A stretch of 64,000 nucleotides of DNA from Salibacterium aidingense DSM 18341 (GTDB lineage Bacteria; Bacillota; Bacilli; Bacillales; Marinococcaceae): the NCBI RefSeq assembly GCF_000429685.1, contig NZ_AUCI01000012.1, positions 1 through 64,000 of the forward strand. Direction: 5' to 3'. A program made the translations under genes and the position numbers. Below, piece after piece: positions 52,086 through 61,198 of the stretch (positions within the stretch are counted from its first letter, which is position 1; the number at the start of each line of letters is the position of its first letter). The notes beneath the pieces are model-generated. The model searched no databases. It was given only the letters and a program-made list of their open reading frames with translations, and was not told the origin of the DNA.

Positions 52086-52266
52086 TGGCTTCGGCCTCAT
52101 TTCCAATAAATTCGTTCTCCATTCGCGTATATTCAACTCCCAAAATGACAAGAAAAATACTAATGACGCCAACCGCGACGATTAATCCACCCTTCACTAA
52201 ACCAAGACTCTCAAATACTTGAAACCCATCTTCTTCCTTCAACCAGGATACTACCGAACGTAGCAT
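52057..52266 (-). CDS. Type IV prepilin-like protein 2, 69 aa
   Basis: MLRSVVSWLKEEDG-FQVFE gives a leader of 14 residues ending in Gly, then Phe at +1 and Glu at +5, the classical G/FxxxE processing site. One hydrophobic helix follows (GGLIVAVGVISIFLVIL). Similar to prepilin 1 upstream. Would be processed by the A24 peptidase at 62551. Confidence 0.8.
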   Translation of the reverse strand: MLRSVVSWLKEEDGFQVFESLGLVKGGLIVAVGVISIFLVILGVEYTRMENEFIGNEAEANEALQKFSQ

Positions 52267-52299
52267 ATTAAGTTGCCCCCCTTTTTTCCGTGTAATAGG

Positions 52300-52331
52300 A
52301 AAAGCTCCCGCTTTACAAAACGGGAGCTTTT
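52300..52331 (-). terminator. Terminator between the two prepilin genes
   Basis: AAAAGCTCCCG and CGGGAGCTTTT pair on the minus strand with a loop of 10 and TCC following. It should make prepilin 1 the more abundant product, as expected for a major pilin. Confidence 0.8.
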
Positions 52332-52354
52332 CTCGTTATTGAAACCGGAAGGTA

Positions 52355-52606
52355 TTAATCCCATCCGGTCTGAGCGTCGTCAGCCCAACCCATAGATTCC
52401 GCGTTACCCGGTTCTGCCATGCCGTCAATACCAGTGCCAGTACTGAAATAGCGAGAACCTACGTCGTTCCAAAATCCGCTCATAATAACTACCGTCACGG
52501 AAGTAACAATTAATGCAAGCAGTACACCGCCTTGCGTTAAACCAAATTTCTCAAATACCTGAAATCCTTCTTCTTCTGTGATCCATTGTTTAAATTGTGA
52601 CAACAT
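52355..52606 (-). CDS. Type IV prepilin-like protein 1 (putative major pilin), 83 aa
   Basis: MLSQFKQWITEEEG-FQVFE shows the G/FxxxE cleavage site, then a hydrophobic helix (GGVLLALIVTSVTVVIM) and a short Gly/Asp-rich C-terminus. Size fits Flp-type pilins of Tad systems, though the site is of the classical type. Its long 5' leader (about 120 nt beyond the attenuator-like element) and the downstream terminator suggest it is the highly expressed pilin. Confidence 0.82.
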   Translation of the reverse strand: MLSQFKQWITEEEGFQVFEKFGLTQGGVLLALIVTSVTVVIMSGFWNDVGSRYFSTGTGIDGMAEPGNAESMGWADDAQTGWD

Positions 52607-52724
52607 TCATGCTCTCCTTTACATATAATAAATATTGTTCATGTCTATGCAAATACGTTTCTGTTACTACTTTTTACCTTCAAGAGGATTATTGATAAGC
52701 AAAGGCTTCCCCCTTTCTCCAAAA

Positions 52725-52812
52725 TAAAAACCCCCAGTGTTTCATACCCCACGACATTGCCTCAAAAGAGAACAATGAGTGATGAATATCAAACACCGAG
52801 GGCTTCGGTAGT
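52725..52812 (-). promoter_or_regulatory. Structured 5' leader with terminator, copy 2
   Basis: ACTACCGAAGCCCTCGG opens the element: CCGA and TCGG can pair across 5 nt, or CCCTCGGTGTTT can pair with AAACACTGGGGG to make the terminator followed by TTTTTATT. Compared with copy 1, GGC/GCC in the stem is replaced by GGT/ACT, a compensatory change. The apical region keeps TCTTTTGAG. It controls the prepilin genes. Confidence 0.65.
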
Positions 52813-52912
52813 TTAGACTAATTTTTTTGGGCGTTGTTTTCAACGTCTGATTATATATTATTATACATATCATTAAATTTCAAGGCTTTTTTTGTTTATT
52901 TTTTCGTTTTTG

Positions 52913-53818
52913 TTAAAACATAGTGAAAAGTGTTATAACGAAAATAACCATCAAATAAATGGAAATCAACAGCGCATTAATATAAGTCGGAATACGCGCT
53001 TGGACTTTGGTATCTTTAATTAATTGGTTTGTCATCTCTTCATCCATATCATTTAATGTTTGACGTAAGCGCATGTTAATTTCTTGGTTTTGGTCATCAC
53101 CCTTCGACATGATCAAAATAATATTATTTACAAACCGCTCAATGTATGGAAACTTCTTCAATCTCCATGAAAATTTACGGAGTGCTTGTTCTGCCGAGTG
53201 TGTCACCATATCATTTTTCAAATCCTGTAGGTAATTCCCTAGAGCGGGGCAACGATCAGCTGTTCGCTTGATAGAAGATAACAGCGCATCGTATGGCGTC
53301 TTATTGCCAGCACTTATCAGCATATAAATCGTTGTAAAACGCGTCATGTCCTGTAACATTTGCTTTTCATTCTTTTTAACTTTGTTTTTAATGGTATTAA
53401 TAGGCTGTTGATACATCCAAAATCCGACCATTAGGCCAGCTGCGAAGATATAAATCTGATACTCTCCTGTAAAAAACGATAAGATGGTAAAAACCAACGG
53501 ATAAAATACCGCGTTGAACAGTTGATATATTTGTATATCCTCCGGTTTCATGTCATATTCCCCGGCCTCTTCAATCATTTTCTGTAATTTCTCATAATGT
53601 TCAACGTTCGTCGGCTTGACCTTTTCCAGGCGCTGATAAAACGGATACGTTATTTTATGGAGTTTGGAACGGTGAACAATGTTACGTTCCGCTTCTTCAA
53701 TATTTTCCGCACGAATGAAATCCTGACTGGCATAAGATGTGTACTTGGGCATCATTACTTTCATAACGGCCCAAAAAACAGCAAGGCCAACAATAACAGC
53801 ATATATCATTAAATCCAC
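52913..53818 (-). CDS. tadC: TadC-like pilus assembly membrane protein
   Basis: Membrane helices near residues 2-20, 105-145 and 275-300, with a cytoplasmic domain between (LQDMTRFTTIYMLISAGNKTPYDALLSSIKRTADRCPALGNYL) typical of GspF/TadC. It would form part of the inner-membrane platform with TadB and be driven by CpaF. It lies 38 bases after tadB. Confidence 0.85.
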   Translation of the reverse strand: MDLMIYAVIVGLAVFWAVMKVMMPKYTSYASQDFIRAENIEEAERNIVHRSKLHKITYPFYQRLEKVKPTNVEHYEKLQKMIEEAGEYDMKPEDIQIYQLFNAVFYPLVFTILSFFTGEYQIYIFAAGLMVGFWMYQQPINTIKNKVKKNEKQMLQDMTRFTTIYMLISAGNKTPYDALLSSIKRTADRCPALGNYLQDLKNDMVTHSAEQALRKFSWRLKKFPYIERFVNNIILIMSKGDDQNQEINMRLRQTLNDMDEEMTNQLIKDTKVQARIPTYINALLISIYLMVIFVITLFTMF

Positions 53819-53856
53819 ACAATTTCCCTCCTACTAGTGATGCCGGTATCCTTTCC

Positions 53857-54756
53857 TTAAATAACCTTACTGGGGCGCAATTTCTGCATAAATTTCCAGG
53901 TAACAATGCTTGCCAATGCGACAAACACGATATCCAGGACCAAATGTAACGGTGTTCCAATGAAAGGAAGGTACTGACCGTCCAATAATACCCTGAGCGA
54001 CAGCACCATTACGACGACCAACACATACATCCATTTCATCTCTGTCAAACTATCTTTAATTTCTTGAAGCAAACGTCCGCGCTGCTTTTCTTTCCGACGG
54101 AGCGTATCAGAGGCATCTCGTATGATATCTGCTGCTTTCTCCTCGGTATCTTCGGCAACTTCCAAAATCATATGGAAATATTCAAGCTGTGGTAACTGCA
54201 GTTTATCAGGGATAGGTTCTACAGCTTTTTTAATCGGCATATTTGCCCGTTCGATTTTTTCTACTGCTTTGACATATTCCTCCCGGATGGGCGACTGCAT
54301 GTAAGCGGTAGCCTTTTTGAGAGCTTCGAACGTCGGGATGTCCGATTGCATTTGCTGCTCCACCGCATTCACTGCCTGCTCTGCTCGAAGCGGCAATTCC
54401 ATCATGTAGGCGTCTTCTTTTTTCTTTAATTGATAATAGGGCAGAAATAATCCAAGCACGACCCCTGCTAGAATTAAAAGCAGGAAGTCAAAAATAAGAG
54501 CAGCGACAGCACTGGCTATCGTTGCTCCAATAAAGACACTTTGTTGATAGGTTGCTTTCACGTTCCAATTTACGCGTTCTGCTCTATTCTTAAAGGACTG
54601 TAAACCCCGCGCTTTTTTTTGGGTAGGTATTCCGTCCTTTTTCTCATGTTCAATGATTACGGTGGATAACGGTTTCCGCTTGATTCTCCGGAAAATCTCT
54701 TGGATTACAAATCCGAGCAATAAGCCACCTGCGATAAAATAAAAAATCGGATTCAT
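53857..54756 (-). CDS. tadB: TadB-like pilus assembly membrane protein
   Basis: Hydrophobic segments near residues 2-18, 75-105 and 245-290 flank a GspF-like cytoplasmic domain with EEYVKAVEKIERANMPIKKA. Paralogue of TadC and its usual neighbour. ATG at 54756 with GGGGG in front; an upstream in-frame start would overlap cpaF. Confidence 0.85.
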   Translation of the reverse strand: MNPIFYFIAGGLLLGFVIQEIFRRIKRKPLSTVIIEHEKKDGIPTQKKARGLQSFKNRAERVNWNVKATYQQSVFIGATIASAVAALIFDFLLLILAGVVLGLFLPYYQLKKKEDAYMMELPLRAEQAVNAVEQQMQSDIPTFEALKKATAYMQSPIREEYVKAVEKIERANMPIKKAVEPIPDKLQLPQLEYFHMILEVAEDTEEKAADIIRDASDTLRRKEKQRGRLLQEIKDSLTEMKWMYVLVVVMVLSLRVLLDGQYLPFIGTPLHLVLDIVFVALASIVTWKFMQKLRPSKVI

Positions 54757-54772
54757 GGATACAACACCCCCT

Positions 54773-56332
54773 TTACGCTTCCTCTTCCTCGTAGTAAGCA
54801 TTGATCATGCTATCAATTGTATTGTCCGGTATTGTTTCCGGCGTCTGCATAAATTTCTCAACAACCTCTATTGGGGCTCCCTCATGAATGAGCTGTTCTG
54901 CAGTATCCTTCGATATTTTCCCCGTCCGATAATGCCGACCGCGAAATGTTCCATCTTCGTTTCTACCTTCCACCACATACTTAAAGATGGTATTAAACTT
55001 TGGTTTCCTGTTTTCATAATCTTTCAACTCAATCACTTCTTTGACCCGTCGTACATTATCTTCATACAACTTTTGAAAAACAATGATATCAATAGATTCA
55101 CTGATCCACTGACCAATGCTCTCCGAATCCATTTTCGACCCGTGTTCCTGGACCATCGTCTTTAAACGTTGGACAGATTTGGCAGCGGAACGAGAATGCA
55201 GGGATGACCATGTCCGGTGTCCCGTGTTGGCCCCATTTAATAAATCATAAGCAGCCTTGTCTCGTACTTCCCCATAGATCATATAATCTGGTTTTTGACG
55301 AAGCCCATTCGTTGTCAGTTTTGACAAATCGAAGTTTTTTTCCGGATCCGTATCAAATTTACATTCTTCAGTGATGATATGTTTATCCGGGTATTTGTGC
55401 CGAAGTCTCATCTCTTCTGTATCTTCCATTAACAAAATACGCTGATCCTCGGGTACGGCATCAATACTAGCAGCCAATAATGTTGTTTTCCCAGAACCGG
55501 TTGGACCGACAAATAACCCGTTCAATCCATACTTCATGGATAATGATATAATATCCCATATATCATCCGTCAGTGTTCCCCATTCAATTAAATCTTTTGG
55601 TCTCACCTGGTCTTTTGGAAACAGCCGGAAGGAGATATACGGCCCCCCACCACCGGTGGCTAACGGTTCCCGTACCATATTCACTCTGCCATCAGGGTAC
55701 CGAACATTTGCAATAGGCTTGGCATCTCCCCACTGCTGCTGGCCATTACGTGCTATTTTTTGAGCAATTCGATATGCATGGTATCTATCCCGAAACTGCA
55801 TGTGAGGATCAGTAACGCGGTATTTCTGCCCTCCCATTTCATAGAAGATGTCTACATTCCCGGTTTGCGGATTTTCCCCGTTAATCCAAATCTCCGATAT
55901 TTTATCGTTACCATTTCGGATAATTTCATCAATCGGACCTAGACCAGCAATTTCGTCCACTAACATTCCGGCTAGCGCTTTTTCATCTTCAAATCCGGAA
56001 ATGACGATTTTATGCTCTATGATATATCGCTCAATGATAGGGTACAGACGGTTGCGAACCGAAAAGTTAAACATGGAGCCCTGCAGGTCTGCAGAATGTT
56101 CTTCCGTTAAATGATCCGCAATTTTTTCGGTCAGTCTTTCTAAATGTTTCTTCCGACTTTCTTCTTCGTATTCTCTTTCATGTTCAGGCACTAACTCTTG
56201 TCGAACTTCTTCTTTTTCCTGTTGCTGTTTATAAGCGACTTCTTGTAACCCTTTTTTATCTTTATTCTCGGAATGCTTTCGAAGCGCTTTTTGTTTTCGT
56301 TCTTCTAAAGTCATCGTATCACCGTTCATCAT
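54773..56332 (-). CDS. cpaF: CpaF/TadA-type pilus ATPase
   Basis: Walker A FVGPTGSGKTTLL lies near residues 274-285, with LLMEDTEEMRL (Asp box), GEVRDKAAYDLLNGANTGHRT (Walker B and His box) following. 519 residues with a long charged N-terminal extension. CpaF powers assembly and retraction of Tad pili and is related to VirB11. AAGGGGAG precedes the ATG. Confidence 0.93.
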   Translation of the reverse strand: MMNGDTMTLEERKQKALRKHSENKDKKGLQEVAYKQQQEKEEVRQELVPEHEREYEEESRKKHLERLTEKIADHLTEEHSADLQGSMFNFSVRNRLYPIIERYIIEHKIVISGFEDEKALAGMLVDEIAGLGPIDEIIRNGNDKISEIWINGENPQTGNVDIFYEMGGQKYRVTDPHMQFRDRYHAYRIAQKIARNGQQQWGDAKPIANVRYPDGRVNMVREPLATGGGGPYISFRLFPKDQVRPKDLIEWGTLTDDIWDIISLSMKYGLNGLFVGPTGSGKTTLLAASIDAVPEDQRILLMEDTEEMRLRHKYPDKHIITEECKFDTDPEKNFDLSKLTTNGLRQKPDYMIYGEVRDKAAYDLLNGANTGHRTWSSLHSRSAAKSVQRLKTMVQEHGSKMDSESIGQWISESIDIIVFQKLYEDNVRRVKEVIELKDYENRKPKFNTIFKYVVEGRNEDGTFRGRHYRTGKISKDTAEQLIHEGAPIEVVEKFMQTPETIPDNTIDSMINAYYEEEEA

Positions 56333-56392
56333 GAAACTCCCCTTCTAAATCAGATCAAATTACAGAAATACTTGTTTGTCGAAAAACAAAAA

Positions 56393-56417
56393 GTCCTCCT
56401 TCATATTAAAGGAGGAC
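56393..56417 (-). terminator. Intrinsic terminator between CpaE and CpaF genes
   Basis: GTCCTCCTT and AAGGAGGAC pair on the minus strand, followed by TTTTTGTTTTT. It would set different levels for upstream and downstream Tad genes. Confidence 0.85.
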
Positions 56418-56425
56418 AAGAACGT

Positions 56426-57895
56426 TTAATAATTGCTAAATAAGGATAATTTTTTCTTTTTCTTTTCTACAGTAGGCTTTTCAATACCATATCGTTGCTG
56501 CATGAGATCATAAATGACATCCATATACGCTTCCCCGCCCTGCAATTTCAAATCAAGGTGCTGATGGAACAAATCTTCATCATACGGAAGTGCAGCCACC
56601 GGCTGTTGTTCGTAAAAGCCAGCAATCTGTTCTAATGTATCATTATCTCGGTATTTATTGATAATTAAATCAAAATCTTCTTTTTCAAAATCGATGGCTC
56701 CCAGGGCATCCATAGCATTTTTATAGATACCGGAGGTCGCAAAACTGTCATCAACCACAGCCAGTCGTTCATCTGCATAAAGAAAAGATAACGTACTGAA
56801 AAGATTTTCCGCACTGGAGGGTACATCTACAAGGATATGATCAAATCCAGCTTTCTTCGCCTGATAGAACATTAATTCAATAACCCGGTCATTGTTAATA
56901 TCCGGATCGTCCCTGTATCCAATAACGGCATCTCGACTAAGCACATATAAATTATTAGGAAGTAACTTTAAACGATTTTTAGCTTCTTTGTAACTAAACG
57001 GAAGGTTTTCAATGGCCAATTCATTATTCACCATATTATCTTCAATTGCAAATGTTTTTTCCGTTTCTAAAGCGGACAACGCTTGATAAAGATCCCGGTG
57101 TGAATGTGTGAGGGACGTTGTTCTCGCTAACTTGGCCAATTCCGTGTCCAATTCTATAAGCAATACTTTCTTCGAGCGTTCGGCCAAACTATACCCCAAT
57201 GCTTTCATAAACGTGTTTACTCCCACATTCGGGATCGGAGACCATACAACCGTCACGATGGAACGCTGAAGACTATCATCGTTATTCTGCCGCAGATGGG
57301 TAGCATTTTTTTGATAGTCCGTGGTCTGATGCTGCTGCAATATCTCATGCTCCTGACTGAGCTGTTTATTCTCCATTTGCTGGAGAGAACTTTCATTTGC
57401 CGGAAGATGCAAATTATTATTGAAGGAACCGGCCGGCGTATTATTACGATTCACAACATGAATAGCATCATATGGTTTGTTCTGTTCAGATTCAAATATA
57501 TAATAGACTTCTTCTTGGTTCTGCGGAGGTGTTAGCAGGTGTTCCATTTTTTGACTTGGAATGATCCTAAAAAAATCAGATGCCATCAACTGCCGGGGCA
57601 GATGATGGTCCAACATCATATTCGTTATAAAAGTTATGGGCCTCTCTGACTTCTGAGTAGTCATCAACTCAACAAATCGTTTCTCTTTGGATATGACTCC
57701 TCCCTGTTCACTGCCGGCACTATCATGCACGATTAGAAGATCTGGGTTCATGGACTCCATCGCTGCTTCCGCCTGCTCGACATAATCAAAAAGCTGATGA
57801 TGGATTTCTTCCTCCTGCGACCGGAGAAAAGCCAGGATTCGATTGTTCATTTTCATATCTGATGATAAAATCATGACATTTTTCAAACGAGACAT
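56426..57895 (-). CDS. CpaE-like protein with degenerate P-loop
   Basis: A receiver-like N-terminal part (about residues 5-130), a Gln/Asn-rich linker and a ParA/MinD-like C-terminal domain. The expected KGGVGKT is replaced by SPIPNVGVNTF (about 219-229): both lysines of the deviant Walker A are absent, so ATP binding is doubtful. LLIELDTE and HILVDVPSS match other ParA motifs. CpaE localises Tad machinery in other bacteria. The second CpaE-type ATPase at 63030 keeps the motif. Confidence 0.82.
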   Translation of the reverse strand: MSRLKNVMILSSDMKMNNRILAFLRSQEEEIHHQLFDYVEQAEAAMESMNPDLLIVHDSAGSEQGGVISKEKRFVELMTTQKSERPITFITNMMLDHHLPRQLMASDFFRIIPSQKMEHLLTPPQNQEEVYYIFESEQNKPYDAIHVVNRNNTPAGSFNNNLHLPANESSLQQMENKQLSQEHEILQQHQTTDYQKNATHLRQNNDDSLQRSIVTVVWSPIPNVGVNTFMKALGYSLAERSKKVLLIELDTELAKLARTTSLTHSHRDLYQALSALETEKTFAIEDNMVNNELAIENLPFSYKEAKNRLKLLPNNLYVLSRDAVIGYRDDPDINNDRVIELMFYQAKKAGFDHILVDVPSSAENLFSTLSFLYADERLAVVDDSFATSGIYKNAMDALGAIDFEKEDFDLIINKYRDNDTLEQIAGFYEQQPVAALPYDEDLFHQHLDLKLQGGEAYMDVIYDLMQQRYGIEKPTVEKKKKKLSLFSNY

Positions 57896-57900
57896 CCTTT

Positions 57901-59055
57901 CTATTGATTGTTTTCTTCTTCCATTTCATCGATATATGTTTCCATTTCTTCATCTGTCAATTCCTGCAGCATGTATTTACTGCCTTCATAACGTTCTTCG
58001 CTTTCAAAATAGCGTAGCTCCTCGGTTTCTTCATCATAAACGACAACCTCCCCATCCGTTGTAATAAATGAACCCTGTTCTTTAATTTGGTCGTCTATTT
58101 TGTAGGACATAGACTCAATAAACAGCTTCACCCTGTTTCCATCAAAAGATTGACCTGCAGGCGCTGTGTCAGATTCTCCGCTGTCTTGTGAATCGTTCTC
58201 TCCTTCACCTTTATTTTCATTCATAGTAGCCTCTTCTGTTTCCTTGGTGTCTTGATTGCCTTCTTCCTTGGCTGTAGTGATGGAATCAATTTCTTCCTTA
58301 CCTTCTGCTGTTACTTGCTGCTCCTGGTCTTCTGATTTATCGCTCACAGCAAGAATATTTAACTCACCCAATTGCTGCGCCCGCAATAAATAGCTGGCCT
58401 GTTCACTTGTCGCTTCAAAGACAATAATCGTTGGAACAGTATTGGAATCACTATTTTCTTCGTCTTCTTCTTCTTCATCACTTGTATAGACACGGCGATT
58501 GACGTCATCCCCTCTCGAATCACGAACAGCTATTACCTTAATACGTTCTTCCAGGACTCCTTCAAACGCTTTTCCGCTCGGTGTATTATCCGTAAAAAAG
58601 CGCACTTGAACATCCATGCCATCGTTTAAGGAGTTTGCTACCGATTTTTCTAAATCAACACGCATGGTAAGTCCTAAATCGCTTCCGTTTAACCGCATCC
58701 CGATGTTAGAAGGAATCTCTTCCATCTCAACAAATTCCCCATTCATGAACATCGAATTTTTGGTAATGGACGTTTTCGTATTCACAATTTTATTTACGAT
58801 CTGTTCCGGATTAGTCACAGCGTTTGGCGGTACACTGGAAGATGGTACTTCTTTAATTTGAATATCTTCCTTGCTTATCTTTTCATGTTCACTCAATGTT
58901 TCAGCAGCCATTGGTATCTCAACAGGAGACACAACTTCTTCTGCTTTTTTGGCGGAACCGGTATAAAACAAAAATGCCACGAGTCCCGCAATGACCAACG
59001 GTATTAGTACCGTTGGTTTTTTCTTCCGTTTCACGACAGAATTTTTCTTGCTCAT
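57901..59055 (-). CDS. CpaB/RcpC-like pilus assembly protein
   Basis: One N-terminal membrane span (TVLIPLVIAGLVAFLFYTG), an SAF-like domain (about residues 40-110: VPMAAETLSEHEKISKEDIQIKEVP) and a RcpC-like domain follow, with long Glu-rich acidic inserts (YTSDEEEEDEENSDS). In Tad systems CpaB is a periplasmic or cell-wall component that helps the pilus cross the envelope. GGAGG precedes ATG at 59055. It lies 5 bases before the CpaE-like gene. Confidence 0.8.
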   Translation of the reverse strand: MSKKNSVVKRKKKPTVLIPLVIAGLVAFLFYTGSAKKAEEVVSPVEIPMAAETLSEHEKISKEDIQIKEVPSSSVPPNAVTNPEQIVNKIVNTKTSITKNSMFMNGEFVEMEEIPSNIGMRLNGSDLGLTMRVDLEKSVANSLNDGMDVQVRFFTDNTPSGKAFEGVLEERIKVIAVRDSRGDDVNRRVYTSDEEEEDEENSDSNTVPTIIVFEATSEQASYLLRAQQLGELNILAVSDKSEDQEQQVTAEGKEEIDSITTAKEEGNQDTKETEEATMNENKGEGENDSQDSGESDTAPAGQSFDGNRVKLFIESMSYKIDDQIKEQGSFITTDGEVVVYDEETEELRYFESEERYEGSKYMLQELTDEEMETYIDEMEEENNQ

Positions 59056-59085
59056 TAATGATCCTCCTTCTAAAATTAGGAACAA

Positions 59086-59116
59086 AAAAGAGACAGGGAG
59101 ATTACTCTGTCTCTTT
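59086..59116 (-). terminator. Terminator overlapping the pseudopilin gene end
   Basis: AAAGAGACAGAG and CCCTGTCTCTTTT pair on the minus strand with a T-run; the 5' arm lies in the last codons of the gene at 59102. Confidence 0.85.
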
Positions 59117-59596
59117 CATTTCCAGTATGATTACTTTTTCGTTCTGAATGACATACTCCTGACTTTGATTCGGCAGAATAGAAGCTACTGAACGAAAGCC
59201 AACAGCATTATTAACGGTGTTTGAACGGATCGCAAGCATCGGCGGGTTGTTGGAAATCCCCCTTTCTTCACTTTGTTCCGCCAGGTTCACTAAACTTCCA
59301 TGAATACGGCTGTTACTTGAACCGTCAAAGCCTTCTTCCACTAAATCGGGATCTACATCCACCGCAATTTGGGTTCTATACTTATTGGTTTCATCACCAT
59401 CTGGCTCTGTTGTTACGTTCGTATCCCGTAAACTTCCTGGAACCACGCCCTGTTTCATGGCGTATAATCCAGCCTGTTCGGTTGCTGATTCAGTATCGGC
59501 TCGAGTTAGCGTATGTTGGGCATAGTCTGCGACTAATAAAACGGCCGGCAGTGCCATAAATAACAGTATTAGGCTAAACTTAAAAGTGAAATGCAC
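59102..59596 (-). CDS. Exported TadF-like pseudopilin candidate, 164 aa
   Basis: Short basic N-terminus and one hydrophobic span (FSLILLFMALPAVLLVADY) followed by an extracytoplasmic domain; the layout matches TadE/TadF minor pilins, though no clear peptidase site precedes the span. GTG start at 59596. It lies between the large exported protein and CpaB genes. Confidence 0.65.
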   Translation of the reverse strand: MHFTFKFSLILLFMALPAVLLVADYAQHTLTRADTESATEQAGLYAMKQGVVPGSLRDTNVTTEPDGDETNKYRTQIAVDVDPDLVEEGFDGSSNSRIHGSLVNLAEQSEERGISNNPPMLAIRSNTVNNAVGFRSVASILPNQSQEYVIQNEKVIILEMKETE

Positions 59597-59599
59597 CGT

Positions 59600-61198
59600 T
59601 TATCCCCCCCAAGCAAAGCCGAAGATATCTTTGACGCGGTCAAATAAGGTTGGTGCTTTATCTTCAGCCTCCTGTTTCCTTGAAGCATACTCCCAATCAC
59701 CACTGTGAAACCAATTCTCCAACCGTGTAATGAGATTTTCATGACCTTGCCAGTTTAAGCCGGTTTCTTCTGGAAACGGGTTCGACGGATCAACGGCATG
59801 GATTACAAAGTCATCATACGGTGACCCGGACACTTCCACATTACCGGTTGCACAAACTTCCATGTCATTATATCCTCCCTCCGCTCTCGTATCGAACGTA
59901 ATCGTTTCTCCATCAGGAACATCAAATCCGGTGTACCATCGCTGCAATCCTCCATAATGAAAATCATCCATGTTCACAAAATTAACAGCCTCGGATTCGC
60001 TGTCTGTCATTGTCCAAGTTCCATTTTTATCAATCATCGCATAAGGAAGCTGCCACGATACGGTCCGGCCACTTCCCCAATACGTTTCCGGATTCGTGGT
60101 TTCCGTCAGCATATCTACGGTTTCTTCATACTGATCCGGCCAATTTTCAGTGATGGTTCCGGTTGTAGTAACTACCGATGGTGCATACGAATTTCCGCTA
60201 TGGGCAGGGTTTTCATTCATGTAATGCGTGGTTGCTTCAATGTCTGTCCCTTGCCCTGCTTTTACTACGCCAGGGTTCGGACCATCCATATCTATGCTCA
60301 ACGTTTCATAGTAATAACACGTAGATGGCCCCCCTAAAGTGACAGGAGGGCATGGATACGTTCCTGATATTTCGGTTTGAGAACTCGGAGTAGAACCACA
60401 ACTGATTTCCTGCGGTCTATCCGGTGTCGTATCAATCATTAACGGAGTGCTTGTTGTCGTACGATTTACAGCATCCGTCACTTCTACTTCAAAAATATTA
60501 GTACCCTCTCTTAACTCTATTGAGGGTACTTGAACAGGATCGTCCCAGGCTCGATGGACATACATCGTGTCAGGACTTATGGTTTCGTTTGTGGCAATAA
60601 TCTCTTCCTGACGCACTCCGTTTTCATAATAAGAGTGGGTCAATTCAAAGGTATAACGACTGATGTCGTCCCAGCTGAACCCGGAAGCGGTAGGGTTATT
60701 GTTTTCAAGGGCATACCCTTGGGCCCGGAACTGGGGCTGAAACGATTCCCCGACCTTATAATTTTGGGTGGAAGGTTCAATCATCTCCGCTTTGGGGTAT
60801 TTGGATGTATAAACATGAGCCGTATCCGCGCTGCTTTCATATTCCGTGTAAGCTCCGGAATTATCAGCAGCGTCACGTATATAAAACTGTTTCGGCAGTG
60901 ACACAGAGCTATTTCCAACAACCTCTGTCACATTAAAATTATTTGTTTCATCCAGTACATAGTCGCTATTACCGTTAAAACTATTAGCAACATCTTCCAT
61001 ATCGGATCTATCTCTTATTGCTCTTGCCAAAGTATCCAACACAGTGTGGTCAAAGGAATAAGGGTTATCATTTTCCCATTCAGAATAAGGCTTATAAGGC
61101 ACATATTTATCCCATTCATTTGTTTGAGTGGAATGAATACTTATAGGATCGTTTAAACTGATTAAAAAAAGAAGGGGGGCAATGAAGTATTTCTTCAT
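59600..61198 (-). CDS. Large exported protein of the pilus operon, candidate tip adhesin
   Basis: A signal-like N-terminus (KKYFIAPLLFLISL) leads to 500 residues of beta-rich, Thr/Ser/Asn-rich sequence with an Ig-like part (about 170-260: FQPQFRAQGYALENNNPTASG ... VSIELREGTNIFEVEVTD) and few cysteines. Its start overlaps the stop of the SLH gene, and only a few bases separate it from the pseudopilin gene, so it belongs to the machine. A tip or minor-pilin adhesin is likely but unproven. Confidence 0.65.
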   Translation of the reverse strand: MKKYFIAPLLFLISLNDPISIHSTQTNEWDKYVPYKPYSEWENDNPYSFDHTVLDTLARAIRDRSDMEDVANSFNGNSDYVLDETNNFNVTEVVGNSSVSLPKQFYIRDAADNSGAYTEYESSADTAHVYTSKYPKAEMIEPSTQNYKVGESFQPQFRAQGYALENNNPTASGFSWDDISRYTFELTHSYYENGVRQEEIIATNETISPDTMYVHRAWDDPVQVPSIELREGTNIFEVEVTDAVNRTTTSTPLMIDTTPDRPQEISCGSTPSSQTEISGTYPCPPVTLGGPSTCYYYETLSIDMDGPNPGVVKAGQGTDIEATTHYMNENPAHSGNSYAPSVVTTTGTITENWPDQYEETVDMLTETTNPETYWGSGRTVSWQLPYAMIDKNGTWTMTDSESEAVNFVNMDDFHYGGLQRWYTGFDVPDGETITFDTRAEGGYNDMEVCATGNVEVSGSPYDDFVIHAVDPSNPFPEETGLNWQGHENLITRLENWFHSGDWEYASRKQEAEDKAPTLFDRVKDIFGFAWGG

